From: Heterostelium multicystogenum
Lineage: Eukaryota > Evosea > Eumycetozoa > Acytosteliales > Acytosteliaceae
Direction of reading: 5' to 3'
DNA length: 64,000 nt
NCBI GenBank assembly: GCA_003667245.1
Contig: RCNN01000101.1
Span: 1-64,000, forward strand
Part shown: piece by piece, positions 35,104 to 45,979 of the stretch
How positions within the stretch are numbered: the first letter of the stretch is position 1
How the letters are laid out: every line of letters begins with the position of its first letter
Made by a program: the position numbers and the translations under genes
The notes under the pieces: model-generated
The model's input: only the letters and a program-made list of their open reading frames with translations
What the model was told of the DNA's origin: nothing
Database searches by the model: none

Positions 35104-36398
35104 ATGGATAGAGAACCAACATTATCCACCAACTTAACGTTTTTCACTGGTGGAAATACTGGATCTAGCAGCCATATTTTTATAGACGACAATTTTAGTT
35201 TAGGCAATGGTGGTATCATTCCACCTTCAACCTGCCAGCATCAAGATTTAAAATTGCAGAAAAATAGTATCGAAAATAGTAAAACCAATAATATAAATAG
35301 TAATAGTGTAGAAGAGAGTTTAGAATCAAGCGAAAAATTCCTTCCACCTCCCAATAGTAAATTTTTACCTTCTAATATTCATAATCTGGACTGGAGTCGA
35401 GCCATCCATATCGAAAGATGCAATTATAAAAATCAAAAGAATTCATTCAGTATATTTAATGTCACATTTTCCAAGATGATCGAAGACAAAGAGCATTTTT
35501 TCAAAGTTATGTTAAAAACATCCAACAATATCACACAAGAGGTCTATTCCTCCATTCTTGCCACCATCTGCCGTATCCCACTCCCAACCATGCGTTTAGT
35601 TGAATTTTCCACACCAGAGTTTGCTTCCATGTCGAAAAGCCTACAAAGTCTCTCCTCTGATCTATTATTTAAAAAGGAATTAAAGAAAAAGTTTTTCTTA
35701 AGTAGGTTGAACTCATATTTACCTAAAACTACTAGTAATACTAATTTTTATAAATAGTAATGGAATGCGTAGAGGGTAAACCGCTCGGTGAATTAAATAT
35801 AAAGGAATTTTTTAATGAAAAGAAATATGTACAATTGGGTCAAATCATGGCCTTCGATTTATTCTGTAACAACTTTGATCGTTTCAACAACTTCTGGGAG
35901 AAAGGAGAAAATGAATTTTTGAATATTATAGCCAACGACACTCCCTCCAAAGATGGATGGTATTTTACAATTCTCGACACAAGAATCAACTTCATTGTCA
36001 ATAGTTCTTTTACAGTTGGATACCACAAGCATATCAATCGTTTGAAATCACTATTATATTCAATTTTCTCCAATCCATATTCTGAGTGCGCCCAAATTAA
36101 AAAGATGCGTGAAACCGTAAACAAACAATGTAAAATCAATCTGAACGAAAATGCCGGTCTATACATCCAACATGGCTTGATGGTCGGAATCCAATCTATA
36201 GTTTCCTATCTTACCCCAGAAATCCTCAAAGAAACCAGAGATCGCGTAAAGGTATTGATATCGTGCGACTCTGATAATATTTGGAAGCGTGGTATCGACA
36301 GTATCTATTTGCCATTCATCATGGATATACTAGAGAAGTTTGATGAATTCGAAGTTACTTTATACCAACCAAAAATAAAAATCAATTTATTTAACTAA
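35104..36398 (+). CDS. Actin-fragmin-kinase-type protein kinase
   Basis: About 431 residues after a single repair: AAA near 35755 must gain one A, joining NTNFYK to IVMECVEGKPLGEL. The first about 95 residues are Asn/Ser-rich linker. The catalytic region matches the atypical actin-fragmin kinase fold of Physarum. The N-lobe has HFFKVMLKTSNN (the ATP-binding Lys) and QEVYSSILATICRIPLPTMRL. The C-lobe has DLFCNNFDRF (catalytic Asp plus Asn) and FTILDTRINF (metal-binding Asp, replacing DFG). No Kelch repeats follow, whereas the Physarum enzyme carries them. The substrate may be actin, but this is family inference. Single exon. Confidence 0.82.
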
Positions 36399-36662
36399 AC
36401 AAATTTGGGTATCACAATCACATATAGTACATTAAATCTTGAAAACAAAGTTTTTTTCAGAATGAGGGGTGAAAAACCAATTGGTTCCGGTTCAAAGTTT
36501 AATATTATTATTCCTCATTCATCAATGTTTGAGACAGATAACATATTATAGATGACCAACTAAGCAAAGTTAAACTAAATCAACTAAACACACTCATTCA
36601 CATTAACTTATCTTTAGTTTTTATAATAGTTATATATATATATTGTTTATATTATATTTAAA

Positions 36663-38260
36663 ATGAAAGACAGACCTTCCTATGTGAGGAATTTTATACC
36701 TACTTTGTTAGTTATCATCTTTGTATTCAATCTGGTATTGTTTATAATGTGGAGCAGAGATGATGGATCGGACCAACTGAGCATAGAGAGAGCAGTCATT
36801 TCTAATGACATCAACAATTACTACAGCACTAAGAAGAAAGATTTATATTTAAAACTAATCCCGAAGAGAGATACTTATATACTACCCAACGTCCAATCAC
36901 AACAACCTACAGAGATTCAACAGGTCAATATTGTATTATTCACAAACCTGATAGATATGAGTCAACGTTCAAATAACAACACTTTTGTAGCTAGAAATAG
37001 CTCTTACAACTTGAAGCTGACGATTAGCAACCTTATGGATAGTGTCAATCATTTCCACAAAATATCGGACGAAACTAAATTCACAGTGTTTATCTATAAT
37101 AGTAACAGAGATACACAGCAACTGTCGAATGCACTTGCTGCAAAGTATAAGCTACAAACAATCAAATACATAGAGACTGTCACCGTCAATGATATCGATG
37201 ATATCGTTCCAGAAGACATCAACAATCCAATGTCAATACCAAGTACAGAAGTATGTTGACCGTATATCATACATGCCATAGTATAACTTAATAACAAAAA
37301 CCTATACCTATACTTATATTAACTATAGAAACGAAGAAGAACTTTGGTGGTTTCGAATGTTTTATCATCTTTCAAGTCGAATAATGATCATATAATGCTG
37401 ATGGAAGATGATATTAGAATTTGTCCCAATTCACTCTCAACCATCTCCTATCTTATCAAGAAAGCAGGTGTATATCTACCAACTTGGAAGATACTCAGAA
37501 CATCCTATGGTCTTAATGGACTAATCTTCAAATCAGCCATAGTAGCTTCGTTCTCAGCATACCTCCGAGAGAATTTTTATCTTAAATCAATTGATGGCCT
37601 ATTTGCAGAATATATGTGCGGAATGCGAGAATATGGGTAAGATAATATATATATATTTGTGATGTAGATAGATTCTAATAGTTATATATTTCACAGCTTG
37701 GATAGAACAGGTCTTTGTGATCAGAAAAATCAATTTAGTTTCACTTTCAGATGGAATCTAATGGAGAAACAACAGTCGATATACAACCATGATAAATACC
37801 CAAGTTGTTGGAGTGAATATGGTCACAGAGTCTCCGACTATGAGGAATTCAACTCGACGTACTGCGATGACGACGATATCTCTCCATGTGTAAAAACAGA
37901 CAACACAGGCCCAGTGAACATTGCATCCTTTAGCTTTAACGACTTTTACAAATCACATTATTTTGCACGTATCAATGAGAATTCTACATTGCTACCAAAG
38001 AATCATTCATCTTCGGCGACATTTACCACCCCAAATACCAGAACAATTAGCAGGAACTACACAATCGCATTTGTCGCTCGTCAAGATGCTAAAAGAATTC
38101 AAACGATTGAATTAATAGAGTTAGCTCACTTGAATACATCGCTTATCAAGGAGCCAGAGAAAAAGAATCGCCAGTTGGTCTCTACCTATTCATGTCCTTG
38201 ATTTTCATAGCCATTCTGATATTTGTATTTAAGAATGCTAGAATAAACAGTCATCATTAA
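36663..38260 (+). CDS. Type II membrane glycosyltransferase, MGAT4-like
   Basis: Exons 36663-37250, 37329-37636 and 37697-38260, all GT-AG. The protein of about 486 residues starts with a short cytosolic basic segment and a signal anchor, FIPTLLVIIFVFNLVLFIMW (about residues 11-30). A lumenal domain follows with several N-x-S/T sites. The motif MLMEDDIRICPNSLSTI followed by WKILRTSYGLNGLIFKSA resembles the LEDDI...W-x-I-L-E-F-S-x-L-G-F-I-G-K-x-F-K-S region of N-acetylglucosaminyltransferase IV, with the acidic EDD as the likely metal site. After a frame break near 38115 the frame YIAYQGAREKESPVGLYLF leads to a second hydrophobic segment (LFMSLIFIAILIFVF) and ends at 38260. This C-terminal anchor is unusual for Golgi glycosyltransferases. 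Exact donor and acceptor are unknown. Confidence 0.6.
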
Positions 38261-38508
38261 CTAAAAGTGAGCAATCTTTATATCCAATTTGATGAAGAAC
38301 ACCACTTTGTTTGCGAAGTGTCGGTGAGCAATGTTGAGTGGCGAAGATGTGTGAGTTTGAGATTTGTGTTTCTTGCAAAAAAAAAACTAAATTAAATTGG
38401 AAAAATAAAAACGAACGAAGGTTTGAGGTGATATTATTATTAAATACTTCCATCTATTTTTTAGTCATTTAATCTATATTATATATAAAGTTCATTGTTT
38501 AATTAAGA

Positions 38509-39143
38509 ATGATGAATCAAATTCCACAACAACACCAGTTCAGCAACATCAACTCACAGAAGAACAAATATGGGAGGTTTTCGATCAAGCTGTAAAGAGA
38601 GTGTTTTTGCAATGGACTGCTTTGCAATTGGCTGTACAGAATGCATGGGGAGGTAGATCATCAGAGGAGAAAGCAGAGGACATTCGTCAAGATATTTTAG
38701 ATCTCTTTTTAATGGGAAAGCCAGTATATCCAGATATGATCATGTCAATCTTGGAAGATCGTTTGTCAAATGAATTGAATACTATCGCTGAAGATGATTC
38801 ATACAGAGAGGTTTCTGAAATCATTATCCAAGCATTTAACCTCTGTTGTAAAGGAATGTTTAATGAAGTTGTACAGTTAATAGGAACCGATTTCAATACT
38901 GCCATCAGTCAATGTATAAATCCAAATGGAATGGTAAGTAGATGCTTGAATAAAGAATCAGATTCACAGACTAACACATTTCATTAGGACGACGAATCAA
39001 GTGATGATGAAACAGATGCTGGAGAATCCGATATGGAGATGGGTGATGATTCTATGGTTCAAGAGGAACAACAACCCAAACCAAAGTATAACGAACCAGA
39101 CGAAGATGGATGGATCACTGTTGGAAGAAAGGGTAGAAGATAA
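38509..39143 (+). CDS. tsr2: TSR2-like pre-rRNA processing / ribosomal protein chaperone
   Basis: Exons 38509-38933 and 38988-39143 with a GT-AG intron, about 193 residues. The conserved core is WTALQLAVQNAWGG, then EKAEDIRQDILDLF, then LSNELNTIAEDDS, matching the TSR2 WGG domain of human and yeast proteins. The C-terminus is acidic (DDESSDDETDAGESDMEM) and ends DEDGWITVGRKGRR, like the family's D-G-W-x-x-V-x-[RK]-[RK] tail. TSR2 escorts Rps26 (eS26) to pre-40S ribosomes. The start at 38509 requires one extra A in the AAA run near 38518; without it the N-terminus runs into a stop. It is convergent with the HP1 gene 121 bp away. Confidence 0.88.
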
Positions 39144-39264
39144 ATAACTAAACAACCAAACAAACAAATATAACACTTCTATTTATTGATTATAAATATA
39201 CTTTATTAAATGTACAATGTTTCTTTTATTTGTAATCAACTGTTTTAAAATGTCTGACCTTTTG

Positions 39265-40206
39265 TTATTTGGTTTTATTTTCAAACTAGAATATGGATAA
39301 GACGTCTTGTTAGTGAATATGTATGCCTAGAGTATGTCAGTCCACCGGACTTTACTACTTACCTGAATTCTCGATTGATAGAAATCTATAAGTTTTGAGG
39401 GTCTTTTTCTCTTACACTACTATTTGATACATATGTAAATGATTTCTTTTCCATTCCTTTGGTTTAAGATAGTAATATTTTAGTTGGTGTTAGACCGTGT
39501 TTCCAAAGCAACTTGCTATTTTTTGTATTTCATGAAACATACCATTTTACATAAAAACTTAGCTGATCAGATAATAGTTTACAGCCTAGAATCTGCTCGA
39601 TAGTGTCGCCATACTCAAAGCCTGCTTTCTCTTCATTGATGTGAGACATTTTGATTTTTTGTCTTTTCCACTTTCTTTGTGGATTCCTCTGGCTTTTTTG
39701 ATTCTGTTATCTTCTTTTTGGTGGCCTTTGTCTTTTGTTTCTTTAATTTCACTGACTCCTCTTCCTCATTTTCTTTTACGTCGGCTTCCCCCTCTGAATT
39801 ATAATCTGGATCCAAATATGCCTCTGGGAAAGGGAACTCCTTTTCTATTTCTTTCTGTTTTTTTTGGGGTAATCGAATCTGCCACATCTTTATTAAATAA
39901 CTCTATAAGCTCGTCGCAAAAGACATGTGTTGCGTTTTCCCATGTGCAATCTGATCGTTTATAACCTAACCACTTTATGAGATAATAAGTTTTGCTATGC
40001 TATGATAATAATTTATCAATGAAATAGTGTAAATAGTCAGTCATTTAACATTGAATATCTATATGATTCAACATTTTAATTGCAGAGCCTTTTGTTTTTG
40101 CAGATACATACAACTTTCTTTGAAGCAAGTATCTCTCTACTTGAAATTCATCACCTTCTGGTTCTGGTGGTTGTTCCTTCTTGGCCTTGACCTTTCTCTT
40201 AACCAT
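39265..40206 (-). CDS. Heterochromatin protein 1 (chromodomain plus chromoshadow domain)
   Basis: Four exons on the minus strand: 40206-40112, 39994-39543, 39456-39363 and 39285-39265, with GT-AG junctions. The first two join as DEFQVERYLLQRKFKTYYLIKWLGY...CTWENATHV, a chromodomain with aromatic-cage positions Y/F, W and W-E. A basic and acidic hinge rich in Lys/Glu follows. Exons 2-4 then encode a chromoshadow domain: AGFEYGDTIEQILG, LSFYVKW, then SFTYVSNSSVREKDPQ, then DFYQSRIQFE. HP1 proteins bind methylated H3K9 and dimerise through the shadow domain; Dictyostelium has HcpA/HcpB of this type. About 220 residues. Breaks in homopolymers lie near 39864 (A8), 39650 and 39448, and one more near 39382. 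The gene was hard to see because every domain crosses an intron or a break. Confidence 0.8.
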
Positions 40207-40470
40207 CTTTTCCTTGAACCGATGATCCGTCTATAAACACAATCAGATCTCACAATCTATTCAATGATATAATTATAGTTCGATTGATGTGAAAACCCAA
40301 GTAATCTTGTATACAATGAGACTGATTATTTTCAACAAAAAACTTGAAAAACAATCTGACAGTTTGTACTTCACTCAAATTTTCCCATCAAATTTTGATG
40401 AACAAGTTTGCTTCATTCGTTTTTCATTCATTCTTTAAATTAATTAATACAAATTAGCTTTGTGCAATCA

Positions 40471-40864
40471 ATGTCATCAAGGGTCATTAGAGAGAATAAG
40501 AAGTTGGTTATAAGTTTATATCGGAGATGTATTAGATCATGTTTAGAATGTCCAAAGTTTTCAAGCAGAGAAATGATGCTTGCATATACTAGACAAAAGT
40601 TTAAGTATGTACATAATATTCTTCACAAATATAAAGTCAGCTGTATCATACATAATATTTAATTAATTATCATCCTAACAATTACAATGTTGATTGAATA
40701 TTAGTGATCATAAATCGATAAATACAAGAGATTTTGAAACCATAGAAGCACTCCTAAAGCAAGGTGAAGAGGAATTACAATCAATGAATCATTATCATCA
40801 ACGTAAAGTAAATCTAATTGAGTCGATAGTTCAACAATATCAAGCATCACACATTCATCAATAA
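40471..40864 (+). CDS. LYR-motif mitochondrial protein (NDUFB9/LYRM-like)
   Basis: Exons 40471-40604 and 40705-40864 flank a GT-AG intron. The 97-residue protein has KLVISLYRRCIRSC, the defining L-Y-R motif followed by Arg, then a second helix ending RQKFNDHKSINT and a third helix EALLKQGEEEL. This three-helix Complex1_LYR fold occurs in complex I subunits and Fe-S/assembly factors. The spacing F-x-x-H-K-(x)n-LLK-x-x-EEE resembles NDUFB9 most, but other LYRM proteins are possible. A further exon ending near 40990 (RERRKKVMKSMNQKYLV) could replace the present C-terminus, since a strong donor follows the stop at 40864. It shares a 264-bp divergent promoter with HP1. Confidence 0.65.
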
Positions 40865-41182
40865 ATTCATTAGTAAGTATAAAGTAATAACCATGCAACT
40901 TCATACATTACATTTGAATTCAAATGTATATAGTTAGAGAAAGACGTAAAAAGGTGATGAAATCGATGAATCAGAAATATTTGGTGTAGAGCATAATCAA
41001 CATTCGAATCAATAGTAGTAGTAATAATATTAAATAGATAGATAGATAGAATAAAGCTTACTTGTATATAATAATAATATAACGATTATCGCTGTCACAT
41101 TTATATAAATAATTTGGATTGGTTGGATTGTTTAAAAATGGAAAAAGTTGGACTATCTTAAGTTAGCTGTTTAGTTGGTGGT
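40865..41182. other. Spacer with possible terminal exon and GATA repeat
   Basis: 318 bp between convergent genes. It contains a short frame at about 40936-40990 that could be a last exon of the LYR gene, and an ATAG/GATA tetranucleotide repeat at 41034-41050. Confidence 0.4.
41034..41050. repeat. GATA tetranucleotide repeat
   Basis: About four tandem units. Confidence 0.8.
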
Positions 41183-44100
41183 CTATTCTTGTTGCTCAAC
41201 AACTTCATCATCATCATCATTATCAGAGGTTGCCAATGCTTCAATTGACTTGGTGACATCATCTTCAACTTCATGTTGGACTTCAATGACATTATCATTT
41301 TTCGCCTCTGGTACAGTTTCGACAATCTCATTGACAGCATCTTCTAAACTTACAATATTGGGTGTTGGTGTAACTTTGGTGTCTGGTGAAGTAGCGCTTG
41401 ATGCATCTGCAGCTTCTGCATTTAATGGTTTTAATACTGGTGTTGATCCAACAACGGTTTCATCAAATGGTGTGGATGTAGCTGTAGGTACTTGTGCTGA
41501 TACTGTTGAGGTAGCATTTGTGGTAGTAGTAGTTGTTGTTGTTGTTGTAGTTGTTGTAGTTGTAGTTGATGTATTGCTGCTTGATTGTGGTTTATGAGTA
41601 AAGAAACGATGTGATAATGCTTGTTGTGCGGATATTCTATTTTGTGGTACAAATGTCAATAGCTTCTGAAGTAGGTTGAATACATCATTGTCTATGTCAG
41701 TACGTGAGATATGCTTTTTGAGAATGTCAATAGTGTCTTCAAGTGGAACTGGTTGGTTGATTGCCAAGTTGAGCAACTCTCTTCCAGCTTGGTCGATGGT
41801 GCATTGGCGGATCATTGATTCAATGTCTGTGTGGGTTGGTCTACCAACGACACGTACAGCCGATGCAATCATCGAGTTGACATCGTGAGCCTCGAACAGG
41901 GGCACTAAACGCTCCTCTTCATTCTGGAGCAAGTATACCATGATGCAACCTGCTGCCCACATGTCAGATTCTGTGGTAATCACACGCAGGAACAATTCTG
42001 GAGCACCGTAGAGAATACCCTCTTCCACTGTAACCTCGTTTTCAAACTGGCCAGTCAATGCCTTCATTAGGCCAAGATGAGTAATTCGCACCTTGTTATC
42101 TTCTCCAACCATCACTGCAGATGGTGTAAGATCACGTTTGACCATCTTGTTGGCATGGAGATAGGAAAGAACATCTAGCAGCTGATACATGATAGTTTTA
42201 ACCATGTCAATTGGGAGCAAATGGTTGTCAAACTCGGCAACCAATTCGCTCAAATCCATACGACAAGACTCCATAACAATATAGGATGCTTGGGGACTCG
42301 ATGTTGTCCTCAATTACTTCGGTTAAATGACGATGCTTATGAAGATTTCCAAGTGTGATTCCAGGTGGCATCAGCTTGATGGCCACAGACTTGAGTAGCT
42401 GTGCGTCGAATCCACCGAATACATTGGTTGCCGACTCCGAGATGATTCCACCAATGTGATATCTCGATGCAATAACTGGGAAAGATGTAGAGATATGCTC
42501 ACTCAAAGCAAGTTCCAAGTCGTTTTGAGCCTGTGCATAGGCATTAGTTCGGTGGAGGAACTGCTTGGCAGCACGATTGGTTTGCAAAGGCTGCTTCTTT
42601 TCAAACAGCTCCATCTCCTTGTCGTAGTAGAGCTGGAAATCCTCAAGCTCTCTACGATGACGGTCAAGAAGCTCCTGTCTCTGTTGTGTCAGCTTGAGCT
42701 CCTTTGACATTCTAGCGGTGTCGGTGTGGAGAGCATTGAGTAATGTACGTGAGCCAAGCAACGATTTAATGGAAGCGTTGAACTCCTCTTCCAACTCTGA
42801 GCGAGTAAGTTGCAATTCATTGATACCGTCATTGTATTTCTTCAAGCGAATCTGACTGATTTCATCATCCTCCAAAAACAAGTCTGATCCCAGCTGTGAT
42901 AGTGTGTTCAAAACGCTCACTGCTAAGAGTAGCGATATTCCAACGCTTTATCATCGATGGGTTGTTCTCAATCTCTGTAAGCTGTTTCATAATTGTTTCT
43001 ATTTGCTCTGATGACAACGGATCACTATCTTCTAATTCCTCCTCACTGTCTGAATCAAAATCGTGCTCAGGATGCTGATGCTGATGCTTTTGTTGTTGTT
43101 GTTGCTGCTGTTGCTTCTGTTGATGGTCTCTGCTCTTTGTCTGTCTAGCAGCCGACTCGCTAGTCTTTTGATGTGGAATACTGGTGACATTTTGAAGGAA
43201 TCCAATGTTGGACTCAATCGAGGTAACTGTAAGACAATCTGCATAGGTGTTATAGTATAAACTCAAAAGTGCGGGCAACTTGAAGTCCAATACACTCAAC
43301 TTCTTTAAGCTATCTGTAAGAGGGTTTCAGTTGATTAGGAGCTGGTTAGTCGTCGATATTAGGTTGTTGTTCTATCTGCTTGTTAATATACATTTGTTTT
43401 TGATCGGATGGATCGTTTTCAATCTTGATAACCGCAACAGTTCCATTGTCGCTGGCGGCAAATAGAATATCACGGTGTGAGTCATAGTGGAATGATTGAG
43501 CAAAGAAGTACGATCCACAAAGAAGCTCTGTTGTGTCAATATTCCAAACACGAATGGTCTCGTCCATGGACGATGAAATCAAGTGTCCCTGGTTGGTGAG
43601 AACCAAGTTGAGAATGGCTCCACGATTGTGGCCTTCGAAAGTTCCAATGACAGCTCTTGTCTCCATTGAGAATTTTCTGATGATGCCATCGGCGCATCCA
43701 GCAATGACGACACCGCGCTTGTCATCGTAGACGACGAAGTGACACCAGCCACAGCACCGTCTGAAATGGCTGAACGACCTGGTGCTGAGACGACAAACAC
43801 CGAGGTCATCTCACCGGTCTCTATATTCAAGAACGCACAGAACCATCTGTACTTCCAGAGATCAAGTGCTTATCATCCATAAACAAAACGACCTTGACAT
43901 TGGTCATTGTGAGCCAGTGCGTTTCAACTGCTGCAATGTGCAATTTTGGGATGGTAAACTTCCGATGAAACTGCCATCTGATGCCTATAATAAAGCCAAA
44001 GAGAGTTAATGCTACGACCGACAGATCATCCAGGAATGGAGTGAAGTGTCCAACTCACCTTATAGATACGAATGACAAAGTCATCTTCTCCGGTGATTAT

Positions 44101-44302
44101 CATGTCCTAAATCATAATTGTAGGTTACGTAGCTGATAGGCTTCTTTGCCTGGACCGTATTTTCAAGTTGATGTGTCTTGTCATTGTAGTAGAGGAACGA
44201 CGTTCTGGTGACGACCAAGGTTCCAACTTTTTCATGATCATAAAATGCAGCCAATGGTCTTCCAGTGACCTTGAATGCTTCTTGGCTAGGTGTATTACCC
44301 AT
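41183..44302 (-). CDS. WD40 - coiled-coil - pseudokinase multidomain protein
   Basis: The minus strand starts at 44302 with MGNTPSQEAF, a candidate N-myristoylation site. Introns are 44058-43985 and 43391-43314, giving about 990 residues. The first third has WD40 repeats (LISGSTDGSVRFLNIETGE, VVIAGCADGIIRKFS, HLISSSMDETIRVWNIDT, ILFAASDNGTVAVIKIE). A Gln-rich acidic linker and a charged coiled-coil (about 42870-42530) follow, then a kinase-like domain. In that domain VAIK is present (about 42390), but the catalytic loop reads KRDLTPSAV instead of HRDLKPxN and the metal motif reads HLG instead of DFG, while YGAPE is kept. This predicts a pseudokinase. The tail has a Thr run and an acidic end. 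Frame breaks lie near 44105, 43960, 43845, 43750, 43395, 42910 and 42300 (CCCC). Treating it as one gene rests on continuous frames across the second intron; two adjacent genes is the alternative. Confidence 0.68.
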
Positions 44303-44635
44303 GAGTACTTCTTTCAATGTCTATCTATTTCTCTGACAATCTAACTATCTATCTCTAAATTATACAATTAAGAAGCAAACAACTAAATGATAAATAAGAC
44401 AATCCAAATCAATCTGAAATAAATGTAAAATATCTAATTTTTTCTCTTGATTGGATTAAAACACACAGTTGCATTAATTCATGCTTTTACCACACACAGA
44501 TCAGGTGGACCTTTTCACACCACGAAATTCGAATGAATAATCCCAAATAAGTAATCATTTAAATTCTTTAGATAAGACTATTTATTGATAAAGTAAGACA
44601 GAATTATACATGTAGTTTCGTTTCGATCTACTTAT
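44303..44635. other. Intergenic
   Basis: 333 bp between two minus-strand genes. AT-rich, with no feature recognised. Confidence 0.45.
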
Positions 44636-45553
44636 TTATTCCTCGTCTTCCTCTTCCTTTTCTTGGTCTTCATCTTCATCCACATCTTCGTCTTCGTCTT
44701 CATCAAATCAGGTACCCAAAGTGCCATTGGCTTTTTGGTTGTGGTTGTGGTGGTTGTAGTTGTAGTGGTCGTGGAGGAAGACGAAGTTGTTGTGGTTGTG
44801 GTTGTAGATGTTATTGTAGTATCAAGATCATGTACTTGTTGTGCTTTAATTGATTCACTTTGCTGTTTTTTTTTGCATTCTTGCAGCTAGACCTGCGACA
44901 ACTGCATCTTTTGAGCGTTGAGTGATTTCCTCATCTTCTTGTACGTATTGGTCGTGATTGAACTCCACCTTTTCTTTCTTTCCATTGAGCGTCTCCTTAA
45001 ACTTTTCTAATGCCGCTTTTCTGATTCTCCTCTGTTTCATACCATTCTTTGAGTCGCTTCTCGTTGTTTACATGTCTCAAACGTCTTCCATTCAAATCAC
45101 GACAAGCATCAAAGTTGGTTGTCTTTTTTTGACCGACCTTTGTCGAATTTCCTCTCAACAGTGAACCAAAAACCACCTTTACCACCAACGACACCAAGCA
45201 TCAACTCTAAAAATACAACACTGCTGTCTCCATTATCTTTACTTTGTACATTATCTAAACATCCTTTCAATATAAATTCATTCTTTGGTATCGTTGTAAA
45301 TGATTCTAATCTATCTTTAACATCATCTAACGACAATGAATCCAATGAATCTATAACAACCAAACTTCTACTTCTTCTTTTACTTTTACTATTGTATTTA
45401 CTACTAACACTATTACTATTACTTTTATTGTAATTATATAATCTATCTATATCTATTTTGAGAATCATACTCAACTTCAAATTCCTCTTCCTCCTCTATA
45501 TCTTTAACAATAGATTGTTTAATATGAGGAAGTTTTACAATATATTGATACAT
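44636..45553 (-). CDS. sde2: SDE2 replication-stress/splicing regulator
   Basis: About 305 residues starting at 45553 ([24 protein letters not shown]). The N-terminal ubiquitin-like part contains a Ser/Asn/Lys insert and ends in the cleavage-type motif [10 protein letters not shown] (GGKGG codons at 45187-45173). The family block [12 protein letters not shown] then [20 protein letters not shown] follows, diagnostic of SDE2. In yeast and human, processing after the di-Gly exposes a Lys end, and the product acts in intron-specific splicing and at PCNA-linked replication forks. A helical charged region, a Thr-rich stretch and an acidic tail ([22 protein letters not shown] is split here by no intron) complete it. 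Breaks lie near 45460, 45166, 45020, 44872 (A9) and 44703, several of them in homopolymers. No intron seen. Confidence 0.86.
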
Positions 45554-45979
45554 TATATATATATCTTTATCTATTATATCTTATAATACTATCTTCTATG
45601 TTTTGTAACTAACTAAACTAACTAATGAATGCAATATAAATTGATTTTTCAAAATGTATTAAAACGTTGGTGTTTTCACTTTATAAGTGTTAGTGAACCG
45701 GATAATATATACAATTGACAAAAAACCATAAATTTATTCATTTAATAAAAATAGTTGATTTGTTGAACTTTGAGTAGTGACCATTATTTGGTTCTATTAA
45801 GTATATTGGAGTCGAGAATGTTTACTTTCTTCCCCCTACTACTCTTACTTTTAGAAGTGTTAACATTGATAGATTCATTATTTGTTGAGTTATTATTATT
45901 ATTATTTACAGTACTATTTATATCTTCTTCTTCTTCTTCTTCTTCTTTGACTTGGTTTTCATGTTCATCTTCATTGAAA
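45554..45979. other. Intergenic
   Basis: 426 bp, including TTC and TTA repeats near 45890-45945 that lie just beyond the ankyrin gene's stop. No coding frame accepted. Confidence 0.4.

Noticed and set aside
41175..41597. 140-codon plus-strand frame rich in Val
   Set aside because: Antisense shadow of the Thr tract and acidic tail of the WD40-pseudokinase gene.
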